Shown here in pieces: positions 1-7,121 of a DNA stretch of 12,786 nt. This stretch comes from Shewanellaceae bacterium (GTDB taxonomy: Bacteria > Pseudomonadota > Gammaproteobacteria > Enterobacterales > Shewanellaceae). The position numbers and the translations under genes were made by a program. Numbering within the stretch: position 1 is the stretch's first letter; each line of letters starts with the position of its first letter. Under the pieces are notes generated by a model that worked only from the letters and a program-made list of their open reading frames with translations, had not been told where the DNA came from and made no database searches. Where the stretch lies: the NCBI GenBank assembly GCA_016779685.1, contig JADHND010000027.1:1-12786 (forward strand), in the 5' to 3' direction.

Positions 1-205
1 ATAAGGCTTTATCTCGATTGTATTTGTTGTTGATTGATTTAATGACCTTGCCGTTAATCAGAACAGGGCTGACACCTTGCTGATTTGAAACCATGGTTGC
101 TAGGTTATCTATGCCTATATCAACACCCATTACGTTAGATTTATTAAGAAGTACATTCTTGTCGCTATCTTTCAGTTTATATACAACCTCGATAAAATAG
201 CATTT
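1..205 (-). pseudogene. 5'-truncated TnpB (IS200/IS605-type) remnant
   Basis: Reading the minus strand from 205 to the window edge gives an open frame of about 68 codons. It contains GVDIGIDNLATMVSNQ followed by a segment with LINGKVIKSINNKYNR, which is the RuvC-I region of TnpB (the OrfB nuclease of IS200/IS605 elements); the Asp of VDIG is the first catalytic acid. A TAA lies immediately upstream in frame (208-206) and no start codon precedes the RuvC-I motif, so the usual N-terminal part of about 170 residues is missing. The C-terminal part, and any omega-RNA region at the gene's 3' end, would lie left of the window. I read it as a dead remnant unless the outside sequence shows an unusual arrangement. 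Confidence 0.8.
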
Positions 206-294
206 TTATGATGCATTCACATAAAAACATTTTAATTAATTTTATACCCTTTTTGTTAAACCGGTGTATCTTCTTATATACACTGCATCAAGCT

Positions 295-450
295 GGCTCC
301 GTTGCAAAAAATCTAGCATCAGCCACAATCTGATATAAGCAGAAGAAACGCATGTCCGATTTGGGTTGGTGACATTATCACGGTCAAATCATCCTATGGG
401 CTGGGCGTTGGTAGGGTAAGTACGGTGTAAGTTACCGTGAACTAGCCGAG
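295..450 (+). pseudogene. IS6/IS26-type element left end with broken transposase
   Basis: GGCTCCGTTGCAAA at 295-308 matches 12 of 14 bases of the IS26 terminal inverted repeat as I remember it. From ATG at 352 the plus frame reads MSDLGW, a TGA, HYHGQIILWAGRW, a TAG, then GKYGVSYRELAEMIHE and another TGA. This is the conserved N-terminus of IS6-family transposases (the IILWAVRWY..YGISYREL pattern). The distance from inverted repeat to start codon, 57 bases, is about what IS6 elements show. The catalytic DDE domain and the opposite inverted repeat are absent: similarity stops near 450. It is a remnant with three in-frame stops, so no active transposase is expected. Confidence 0.75.
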
Positions 451-500
451 ATGATACATGAATGATGGAAATGATTGTCGGGGAAAAGATGACGATCTTG

Positions 501-527
501 AAAAAGCCCCTCTGTTCAAGAAGGGCT
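501..527 (-). terminator. intrinsic terminator of the gpx/ART-like unit
   Basis: On the minus strand AGCCC and GGGCT (stem extended by partly paired TTC/GAG) enclose a short loop and are followed directly by five T residues (plus-strand AAAAA at 501-505). It lies 54 bases after the stop codon of the 581-1447 gene, the expected place and orientation for its terminator. Confidence 0.7.
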
Positions 528-580
528 GATGTCGTTTGCTCAACAGCAAGCGTTGTTTATTAGAGAAGACCGTTGACTTT

Positions 581-1447
581 CTATTGACAGCCCGTCTTGA
601 GTCGATGATTGCTAACTGTGATGGCTCTAGCGAGACGGGAAGGGGTCTCTGGTTTTGCAATCACAGTGATCATTTTGTCATATAATCCGTGCTCAAAATC
701 CGCTGTGGTTGTGACTTGAAACAGGCTATTTTTCTGGTCCAATAAAAAATCGATACTCTCGGGCTGATCTGAAAAACGGGTAATTGGGCGCATTGATTTG
801 CTATCTACTTTGATCAATACAACGTTTTCATTGATATTTTTCTGGTTAGCTAGCATTTGATACTGTAAATCGGTGTTTAAAAAATGGGAAGGCATCACCA
901 TCATCTCGTGTTCAAATTTTATTATCTTTCCTGGACGCAAAAATGAAAAATGTTGCTCCTGAGTGACGACCATTGGATAATACAGGGGGGCAGTCATCCG
1001 AGGTAAGGTTTCGACCACCTCCCTAGCAGCGGTCGAGACTTCTTCAGGCATGATGGACATACCTCGCCCAATTAGCTGATTACTCGCGTTATCATGATAA
1101 AATTCTAAGAACGTATGCATAGACTCAATCTGTTCCGAGTTCAAAGCAGGCCCCGTTTTTTCAAATAAATTCAGTTCATTCGCCACCGCCTTCACACTGC
1201 GATCCGACACAGCAGCGGTGTCTTCGTGAGGAATCGGACCCATGAGTCGTTCCAGCTCATCTGGATACAGCTCTACCGGCGCATCAACACGGGTTGTACC
1301 TACACCTGCACCTGAACCTGAATCCATACAAGAACTGGCACAACTCGATTGACTCATATAGTTAGCATGGACATTTGGGATCATGCTCAGAAAAAGACAA
1401 GGGGTAATAAAGAGAAATCGCTTAGATAGATAAAAGAATGTATACAA
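581..1447 (-). CDS. secreted protein with ADP-ribosyltransferase-like C-terminal half
   Basis: The product has 288 residues. It starts at a TTG preceded at 8 bases by AGG; a TAG lies in frame just upstream, and this start keeps an export signal (KR at 9-10, hydrophobic core, likely cleavage VHA|N after residue 28). The mature N-terminus is Cys/Ser/Gly-rich. Residues about 155-263 follow the order of ART exoenzymes: a strand (LYYPMVV), LRPGKII, a segment where the STS motif is expected (VMPSHF, 184-189), VVLIKV, then PESIDFLL and SLFQVT where the catalytic ExE loop and following strand are expected, and YDKMITVIA. The key residues differ: no Arg in the first strand, no STS, and S-I-D in place of E-x-E. 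It may be a degenerate or divergent ART, or only share the fold. It lies 29 bases after the peroxidase gene, so the two are probably cotranscribed. Confidence 0.7.
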   Translation of the reverse strand: MYTFFYLSKRFLFITPCLFLSMIPNVHANYMSQSSCASSCMDSGSGAGVGTTRVDAPVELYPDELERLMGPIPHEDTAAVSDRSVKAVANELNLFEKTGPALNSEQIESMHTFLEFYHDNASNQLIGRGMSIMPEEVSTAAREVVETLPRMTAPLYYPMVVTQEQHFSFLRPGKIIKFEHEMMVMPSHFLNTDLQYQMLANQKNINENVVLIKVDSKSMRPITRFSDQPESIDFLLDQKNSLFQVTTTADFEHGLYDKMITVIAKPETPSRLARAITVSNHRLKTGCQ

Positions 1448-1476
1448 TTTAATGACCTAATAATAAAATAAAAAAA

Positions 1477-1959
1477 CTAAACAAAGCCCTCAAAATAAGG
1501 AGACCATGTTCGAATAGATTGATGAGGCCCCAATCTTTGAACCACCTGTCCTTCGGGGTTGACCAAAAATTTGGTGAAGTTCCATTTTATTGACCTCGTT
1601 CCTAGCCATCCCTTTGCCGCGCTCTTTAACCATCGATAGAGTGGATGAGCTTGGCTTCCATTGACATGTATTTTTTGATGCATCGGAAAAGTCACACCAT
1701 ACGCCATTTGACAAAACTGTTGCTGCTCCCACGCTGAACCGGGCGCTTGCGACCCAAATTGATCGCAGGGAAACCCCAACACGACTAAGCCATGCGTTTG
1801 ATATTGTCGATAGAACTGTTCCAGCTCTTCCAGTTGTGGGGTCAACCCACATTGGCTAGCTGTGTTCACAATGAGCATCCATTGCTGCTGATACCGACTT
1901 AGCATATACGTGGTTCCATCAGTAGATTGAACCGCTATATCGTAAATTGACTTTAACAT
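1477..1959 (-). CDS. glutathione peroxidase family protein (thiol peroxidase)
   Basis: This 160-residue protein has the usual length and motif order of bacterial Gpx/BtuE-type peroxidases. NTASQCGLTPQ carries the peroxidatic Cys37, GFPCDQFGSQ holds Cys65 and catalytic Gln71, and KWNFTKFLV supplies Trp126 and Asn127. FCQMAYGVTFPM has a further Cys83. It is the Cys form, with no selenocysteine, and such enzymes reduce hydrogen or organic peroxides with thioredoxin or glutathione in the cytoplasm; no signal peptide is visible. The ATG is supported by a strong GGAGGA at 1963-1968 and a promoter just upstream. The ART-like gene follows downstream in the same orientation. The GSQAPGS stretch deviates slightly from the usual GGQEPG; all catalytic positions appear intact. 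Confidence 0.93.
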   Translation of the reverse strand: MLKSIYDIAVQSTDGTTYMLSRYQQQWMLIVNTASQCGLTPQLEELEQFYRQYQTHGLVVLGFPCDQFGSQAPGSAWEQQQFCQMAYGVTFPMHQKIHVNGSQAHPLYRWLKSAAKGWLGTRSIKWNFTKFLVNPEGQVVQRLGPHQSIRTWSPYFEGFV

Positions 1960-1993
1960 AAGTCCTCCATTCTATTTTTTTTTTATTCAAATA

Positions 1994-2022
1994 GCTATAT
2001 GATCGCGCCTAACATCTCTCAA
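1994..2022 (-). promoter_or_regulatory. sigma70-type promoter for the gpx unit
   Basis: On the minus strand TTGAGA (2022-2017), a 17-base spacer and TATAGC (1999-1994) give a plausible -35/-10 pair, placing the transcription start about 30 bases before the peroxidase ATG. Assigned by eye from consensus only. Confidence 0.5.
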
Positions 2023-2333
2023 AAGACTCGCAAGTGATGATTTATGAAGCAATAACCCTCATTATTTTTGGCTGGGGCTATACTTCACATAATGATAACA
2101 GCATCTCCCGCCGAATTGGCGAGTCTGGATCACAGCTCGCACACCCACTCAGCCTCATTGTTTAGCGTTTGATAATCAAGCCTGCCAGAACGCATCCAAC
2201 GAGCGCGTCAACGACTTCAAGAAGACAACATAAATAATTGAAAAAATCGATTTAAATAGCTAACTTTGGGTCGCTGGATGGTTGATAATACACCTCAGAA
2301 TTGAAGTGCAAGTCAACAGATAAAAATAAATTT
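2023..2333. other. intergenic stretch without a convincing gene
   Basis: Short frames exist on both strands, for example a 42-codon plus frame from ATG 2037 and short minus-strand frames over 2160-2230 with a hydrophobic stretch (LVGCVLAGLIIKR). None has a ribosome binding site or a recognisable family. Several frames read as protein-like only in pieces, which fits an eroded gene, but I cannot identify it. Confidence 0.4.
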
Positions 2334-2363
2334 GATTAGAAGAGAACCGTCATCTTCCTTCTA
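2334..2363 (-). terminator. weak possible terminator of the tandem mini-genes
   Basis: On the minus strand TAGAAG, beginning at the stop codon of the upstream gene, can pair with CTTCTA some 20 bases on, followed by an A/T-rich stretch with several Ts. The stem is short and G+C-poor, so this is tentative. Confidence 0.25.
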
Positions 2364-2567
2364 AGGATCACATGAATCATCATCTAAGGCATCAGTGGCC
2401 GTCTGTTCCGAGGAACTCATGGTTTGCTTACATGCATCCACCAGTTGACCCACTTCTTGCGTCCATGTGAGCAAATCCATCTCCGGATTCGATGCAGCGT
2501 TGTTGTCTAACCAATTATCGACGTCATTTAGAGTTCTGTATATAAAGTACTTGTCCCACCAATCCAT
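2361..2567 (-). CDS. small hypothetical acidic protein, paralogue of upstream mini-gene
   Basis: This 68-residue protein of unknown family starts at an ATG with an excellent AAGGAG (2574-2579) at 7 bases, strong support that it is translated. The N-terminus is Trp/Tyr-rich (MDWWDKYFIYRTL) and may be amphipathic or membrane-associated, but is not a clear transmembrane helix. The middle segment, NWLDNNAASNPEMDL, followed by a helical part (TQEVGQLVDACKQ), matches GWLNTNSESEPEVDL and EDIREMRDRSKK of the gene just upstream, so the two look like diverged tandem duplicates. The C-terminal tail is Ser/Thr/Asp-rich (DALDDDSCDP). It lies 48 bases after the upstream mini-gene and probably shares its promoter. 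I do not recognise a function. Confidence 0.65.
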   Translation of the reverse strand: MDWWDKYFIYRTLNDVDNWLDNNAASNPEMDLLTWTQEVGQLVDACKQTMSSSEQTATDALDDDSCDP

Positions 2568-2615
2568 CTCTTACTCCTTATCTACATTCATGCAACGATC
2601 CTACTAAGACATGCC

Positions 2616-2783
2616 TTAAGGCTTTTTTTTGGAGCGATCCCGCATCTCGCGGATATCTTCAATAAAATGGACTAAATCGACTTCTGGCTCTGATTCAGAG
2701 TTGGTATTCAACCAACCGAAGAGGTTTCTCAACCAATGAAACAAAATCAGTCCAATACAAACACCAAATACAATTCCCCACAT
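2616..2783 (-). CDS. small single-pass membrane protein, paralogue of downstream mini-gene
   Basis: I place the start at the ATG at 2783, giving 55 residues, because AAAAGG (2791-2796) sits 7 bases upstream. A GTG at 2819 in the same frame would add 12 residues but lacks a properly spaced ribosome binding site. The N-terminus MWGIVFGVCIGLILFHWL is one hydrophobic transmembrane helix. It is followed by GWLNTNSESEPEVDL and a charged helix ending in RDRSKKKP. The second half aligns with the next gene, which has a different, non-hydrophobic N-terminus. The pair could therefore be a membrane-anchored and a soluble version of the same small domain. A promoter lies about 55-60 bases upstream. Function unknown; no family recognised. 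Confidence 0.6.
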   Translation of the reverse strand: MWGIVFGVCIGLILFHWLRNLFGWLNTNSESEPEVDLVHFIEDIREMRDRSKKKP

Positions 2784-2842
2784 ATCAATACCTTTTTCAT
2801 GAGTTAAACCACAGTCCACACCTCTCGGATGCAGACCTTGCT

Positions 2843-2848
2843 AGTATA
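2843..2848 (-). promoter_or_regulatory. -10 element upstream of the tandem mini-genes
   Basis: TATACT on the minus strand is a near-consensus -10 box about 60 bases before the chosen ATG at 2783. The -35 region 17 bases further upstream (TGGGTT) is a poor match, so the assignment rests mainly on the -10. Confidence 0.4.
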
Positions 2849-3144
2849 CCATTTTAAGCTATTTGAACCCATTGAAAGCATTGAAAGTGAAGTAAAACGT
2901 GATCCAGTTCACATCTGTAACAAGCGATATCTAGTGAATAAAGGGGATTTTTGCTAAAATACCACCACGTATTCAAGGCTGTTTCAGATACATGAAGGTA
3001 GGATATCTTACCCTCTAAACGATGATTGGCATGAATATGTTACTTGAGAGAAGCCCCTGTATCTCATCACGTGTATCTGTGTTTTTGTTTGCAAGAACGC
3101 ATAGAATGCTTGATTGATGTACCGAAACAACACGGACAGTCGCC
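2849..3144. other. intergenic stretch with an imperfect palindrome
   Basis: No convincing gene is seen. GGTAGGATATCTTACC at 2997-3012 is almost a perfect inverted repeat centred on GATATC and could be a protein-binding site. ATTGAAAGC/ATTGAAAGT near 2870-2890 is a two-copy 9-base tandem repeat. A 43-codon minus frame (3146-3015) reads smoothly but has no ribosome binding site. Confidence 0.35.
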
Positions 3145-3312
3145 ATGAATTACGACAAAATAAAACAAATCTTCAACCTAATTGGCATATCCATCGTGCT
3201 CTTGTTTCGCTTGTTCGATATCCTGTATCGGACATTTTTTAAATGGGGTTGGCTCACGCTACAGCTCATTTTTTGGGTATGGTTATTGTACATCTTTATT
3301 AAAATCATTTAA
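3145..3312 (+). CDS. small hydrophobic membrane protein
   Basis: A 55-residue frame starting with ATG encodes a very hydrophobic, Trp/Phe/Leu/Ile-rich protein. Two likely transmembrane segments are separated by a short basic/aromatic connector: one around residues 12-30 (LIGISIVLLFRLFDILY) and one around 36-55 (WLTLQLIFWVWLLYIFIKII). The N-terminus MNYDKIKQIF is polar and basic. The ribosome binding site is weak, only CGGA-like bases about 9 upstream, which lowers confidence. It has no visible similarity to the two minus-strand mini-genes, although it is the same length as one of them. Small membrane regulators and type I toxins can look like this, but no family is recognised. Confidence 0.45.
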   Translation: MNYDKIKQIFNLIGISIVLLFRLFDILYRTFFKWGWLTLQLIFWVWLLYIFIKII

Positions 3313-3353
3313 TCTCCCTGCCCCCATGGGGCGAGGATGGTTGATCAACGCAC

Positions 3354-3698
3354 TTATTCCGCATAGACCGTGATCATTTTCCACATCTCAGTATCCTTGA
3401 CGTACGCCATGACCATCGCCACGCTTTCTAGATAATCATGTCAGTAAAGCTTTTTCCGTTCTCGTCAGCACGTCAAGGTTTTGGCTAGAACCGACCTTAA
3501 TTAGTCTGCTGGACTTGGTAGGTCAACTCGAGGTTGACTTTAACAGGGATAACTTCAGTTGGCTTTTTATCTTATCAGTGATCGGCTTAACTGCCTCACC
3601 TAGATTGCCTGATTCACCTAGGGTATCTGAAATAAGGCTAAAAAACACAGAATATGAGCTAGATCCTAAACAGGTGATGGCATCATCGAATCATAGGC
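3354..3698 (-). pseudogene. decayed coding fragment, possibly related to the ART-like gene
   Basis: Three consecutive minus-strand pieces read like protein but are split by a TGA and a frame change. The first contains FFSLISDTLGESGNLGEAV and KIKSQLKLSLLKS, the second SSRLIKVGSSQNLDVLTRTE, and the last ends in VKDTEMWKMITVYAE and a TAA at 3356-3354. The order LIKV-S, then TR, then KMITV matches VVLIKVDSKSMRPITRF and YDKMITVIAK of the secreted protein at 581-1447, and at DNA level AAAATGATCAC is shared exactly. This suggests a dead paralogue of that gene, but the similarity is short. No start codon or ribosome binding site was found. A plus-strand frame over 3515-3703 is the alternative reading. 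Confidence 0.3.
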
Positions 3699-3984
3699 TT
3701 TAGGCTGCATTCAACCCAACTCGAAGCGTTGGGTCTTCAGAACGAGTGACTTCTATCACATAATCTACTTAGAGCACAGCACCAACCTAAATGAGATTGC
3801 AAAGTATTTAAATAACCCACCTTGGTCATCGGAAGCTGCCTCCCAAGCAAGACAACCTCTGACATTTTCAACACCTTTATGCTGCTGAAAAATTTGATAT
3901 ACCTCTTATTTAACCACCCTCTGATTTTCACAAAATAGCGTAAAATGTTAAAGTGGCGGCATTGTTGTTTTTTAGGTTTATACC
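3699..3984. other. non-coding or eroded stretch upstream of the protease
   Basis: No intact gene. A short minus frame (about 3910-3770, with VENVRGCLAWEAASDDQGG) and a competing plus frame both read plausibly, neither with a start. ACCCAAC-TCGAAGC-GTTGGGT at 3714-3734 is a perfect 7-base inverted repeat. The promoter of the protease gene should lie in the last 100 bases, but I found no -35/-10 pair with good spacing. Confidence 0.35.
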
Positions 3985-6981
3985 ATGTCTTACCCATATC
4001 TCTCTCGAACCTATCTCTTTATGCTATGTATCTCTATTTTAAATGGATGTCAGCCCGGGTCGAACCCCAACCCTCAGGCAGACCTAGCTACAGCAGTTTA
4101 TGATGATACAACCGGCAACATTGATCCAGAAAACACAGAAGAACAGGGTGGCAACGATTTAGCAGAAGCACCTTCAATCGAGACCATCGCACCACAAAGG
4201 CTAGCTCTTGGACAGACCAGTGACATTGAATTCAGAGCCACTTCCCATGCTCTTCAAGCGAACTTGACATACCAAGTCCGAAATTCCCAGCCCGAGCTAG
4301 GAACAGTCAGCATCAAAAATGGGCAGATTCAGTACAGCGCTGACAAGACAATCGGCACAGATACCGTGACCCTTGTCGTCACCGACACCACCAAAAAGGT
4401 TAAACAAGAGCAGTCCTTTGCTGTTGAATTGTATTCTAATACAAAACCAACCATGAGACCCATCGCTAGCCAGACGATGTACACGAATCGAAGCTTACGG
4501 ATTCAACTAGCAGGCGATGCACACAACCAGCAGCCTTAGACCTTTACAGCTACAGCAACCCGAAGTAAATGGGGTGAAGCACATATCTTTAGAAACACGC
4601 TCATATACAAGGCCAATGAACAAGCGGGTACTGAGCACATCACCATCACTGCGACCGATCCCGTCAACGGCCATAGCGCCAGCACTGAGTTGGACATTCT
4701 CATCACAGCACCACCTAAGCCAACCATCTCCAAAATCGATTCTCAGCAGGTCGAATTTGGTGAAACGAAGCGCATTCAGATTAATGCGTATTCGAAAGCA
4801 CCTGATGCGACCTTAACCTATTTAGTGAACCAACAAGATTCAAGCCTAGGTACCGCCACTATGCCAAGTACTCAACAGATTGTCTACCAAGCTAAACAGA
4901 AAGCAGGTACCGATTTGGTGACTTTAGTGGTTAAAGATACACACAATAAAGTACAATCAACCTTAACATTTAAGGTTCAAATGAGCGCACCTAAGCCAGA
5001 TTTAGTGGCAATCTCTGCCTTTGAATCAGACAACAAAACCATTCGAGGTCGGATCATTTCTCCAGCTCATGCCAGCGCCAACAACAGGGATACATTTACC
5101 TATAAAATAGGTCAAAACCACACCATTTCAAAGACTTTTAATGACGTTGATGACTATGCTTTCGTGCTGAATGATGACGGTACATTTACCTTCACCAGTC
5201 ATCTAAATTATTTGGGTGAAGTGAAGGTACCTGTTGTTGTGACTTCTTCAACAGGTCAGAACGAAACCATCGAGGCGTCTTTTGCAACTGAAATCAAGCA
5301 AGCTGCGTTCAACGATCCAGAAGCCCACAACCAATGGCACATTCACAACACAGGTCAAACAAATGGCGCTTCTAAAGGTGGTAAACCCGGACATGACATC
5401 AATATCGGTCTCCTCCATCGACAAGGCGTCACTGGGCAAGGTGTGGAGGTCGCTGTTTTAGATAGTTCTACTTACATTGATCATAAGGATCTCAGCGAAA
5501 ATATAGCAAGAACCAACTCATATGATTTTGAAAATCAAGATGACGATCCTTCGCCTAGCCTTGATAAAGGCAGTACTCACGGAACCAAGGTAACCGGTAT
5601 TATTGGCGCGGTTGCGAATAACCATGAAGGTGGACACGGTGTCGCACCCGGTGTCATGCTAAACATATTTCAGCGTCCATCCAATCTCACCTCGAAATCC
5701 TTCAAGAACATGATAGAAAATTGGCTAACCAAGGTTCAGATCCTAAATCAGTCCTTTGGTAATCCATCCATGAATACAAGAAAAACTGACCGAGAACCCT
5801 TGATAGATTTATTTAAAAGCACCCATTCATATAACAACGGCCGTGGTCTATTTTTTGTTAAATCGGCTGGTAACGCCTTTAAACAAGATAGGCAATTACA
5901 AAAAAATAAATCGTCAACATCGGCTTATTTACCAGCCAGAAACTCTAATTCTACACAAAAAAATTATCTCTTCGAAAATACGGTCGTCGCGGCGGTCACT
6001 GCCGATGCCAATCAACCCCATGCACCTTATTCATCCAGCGGTGCCAATGTATTCATCAGTGCGCCTGGTGGCTAAGATGGCAGAAGCGCCCCTGCCATCT
6101 ACACCACTGCCCATTCAACATGCGACATAGATATAGATCATGTCGATTCACGACCACAATACACGCATAAAATGAATGGCACTTCTTCGTCAGCACCTAT
6201 TATATCAGGCGTGGCTGCCTTAATATATCAGGTGAACCCAGATCTAACATGGCGCGATGTGCGTCATATCATGGCCACAACCGCGACAAAGATTGATGTT
6301 AATGTGCCCAAAATTACGCTTAAGCGGAATGATGAAGTCGGCTTGGATCCAAACAGCTTTATTGCGCAAGATACTTGGCAAACCAACCAAGCTGGCTATG
6401 CATTTCATCCCTATTATGGCTTTGGCATGGTCGATGCCACGAAAGCTGTCCAAATGGCAGCGAATGGTTATCAAAACTTACCACAGCTGGTGACCACAGA
6501 GTGGATAGCACCTAAGTTTAATGACAATCAACAAACTATCTTAGAAAATTACAAAGGCGCAAGTAAAAATATTGAAGTAACGGATAACGCCACCATCGAG
6601 TCCATTCAAATCAAAATCAGCATCACCCATAGCAGGATATCGGATCTTGCCATTGTGGTGTTTTCACCAAATGGCACTCGCTCTGTCGTCATGACACCGC
6701 GCAGCTTGTTAAATATTGACACTGATATTAATGAAGAATTCGATCAAACCATCTTGCTATCACATGCGTTTTACGGCGAGCAAGCCAAGGGTACATGGAA
6801 AGTACAAGTGGTCGATACCAATCAAGGTGTTTTTAAATATTATGCATATGATAAAAATGATCAATATGATGCATGTAAGAAATCTTATAAATATTATAAC
6901 AAAAAATCGAAAAATATCCCGAACAACAAAAAACTTGGAACCTTTCAAGAAGTCCAATTAAAAATATTCGGACACCCATAA
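3985..6981 (+). pseudogene. S8 subtilisin-like lipoprotein protease with P domain, two in-frame stops
   Basis: One frame of 999 codons runs from ATG (AGG 8 bases upstream) to TAA, broken by TAG at codon 185 (4537) and TAA at codon 697 (6073), with no frameshift. The N-terminus has a lipoprotein signal ending ILNG|C22. Then come Ig/cadherin-like repeats at about 63-150, 154-240 and 244-333, each with a GTD-VTL-V-D or GTEHITITATD type strand, and a VCBS-like domain at about 337-437 with DDGTFTFT. The S8 domain has Asp493 (AVLDSS), His532 (THGT), oxyanion Asn630 (SAGN) and Ser734 (NGTSSSAP). The C-terminus, about 840-998, is a P/Homo B domain as in kexin-type convertases. The second stop lies between Asn630 and the catalytic Ser, so a product ending there would be inactive. 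Inactivated gene, readthrough or sequence error are all possible. Confidence 0.85.
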
Positions 6982-7019
6982 ACCGTCATCGTTCCAGCAA
7001 CAGTAGCTAGACCAGCTAG

Positions 7020-7046
7020 GATGGGTTGGTATCACACCAACCCATC
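7020..7046. other. perfect 11-bp hairpin without T-tract
   Basis: GATGGGTTGGT and ACCAACCCATC pair perfectly around a 5-base loop, 39 bases after the protease stop codon. Neither strand has a T-tract after it, so it is not a canonical terminator. It might protect the 3' end of the transcript or be an element end. Confidence 0.6.
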
Positions 7047-7080
7047 GACTATAACCCACCCCAAATTAAAAGTACCTAAC

Positions 7081-7115
7081 GCCAGCTCATTATATTTCTT
7101 GGCTGGCTTGTTTTA
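7081..7115 (+). terminator. likely intrinsic terminator of the protease gene
   Basis: GCCAGC (7081-7086) pairs with GCTGGC (7102-7107) across a 15-base A/T-rich loop and is followed by TTGTTTTA. It sits about 100 bases after the protease stop and just before the convergent DUF2326 fragment. Confidence 0.55.
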
Positions 7116-7121
7116 GGGCAG

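Noticed and set aside
2037..2165. 42-codon plus-strand frame with FGWGYTSHNDNS.
   Set aside because: No ribosome binding site and no recognised family; it lies in the region upstream of the gpx promoter on the other strand.
3015..3146. 43-codon minus-strand frame beginning MATVRVVSVHQSS.
   Set aside because: No ribosome binding site, and its start overlaps the start of the plus-strand membrane protein.
3515..3703. Plus-strand 62-codon frame.
   Set aside because: TTG start without ribosome binding site, and the minus strand reads at least as well; treated as the shadow of a decayed minus-strand gene.
3714..3734. ACCCAAC-TCGAAGC-GTTGGGT resembles the right-hand simple site of an integron attC (RYYYAAC/GTTRRRY).
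   Set aside because: No matching left-hand site lies within 57-141 bases on either side, and no integrase or repeated sites are present; a palindrome alone is not enough.
3737..3997. Minus-strand 86-codon frame covering the protease upstream region.
   Set aside because: Its start overlaps the protease start, it has no ribosome binding site and its composition is not protein-like at the N-terminus.
4517..4816. Overlapping plus-strand frame across the first protease stop, which might suggest a frameshift.
   Set aside because: The sequences before and after the TAG are in the same frame with continuous Ig-like domain sequence, so a nonsense codon, not a frameshift, explains the break.
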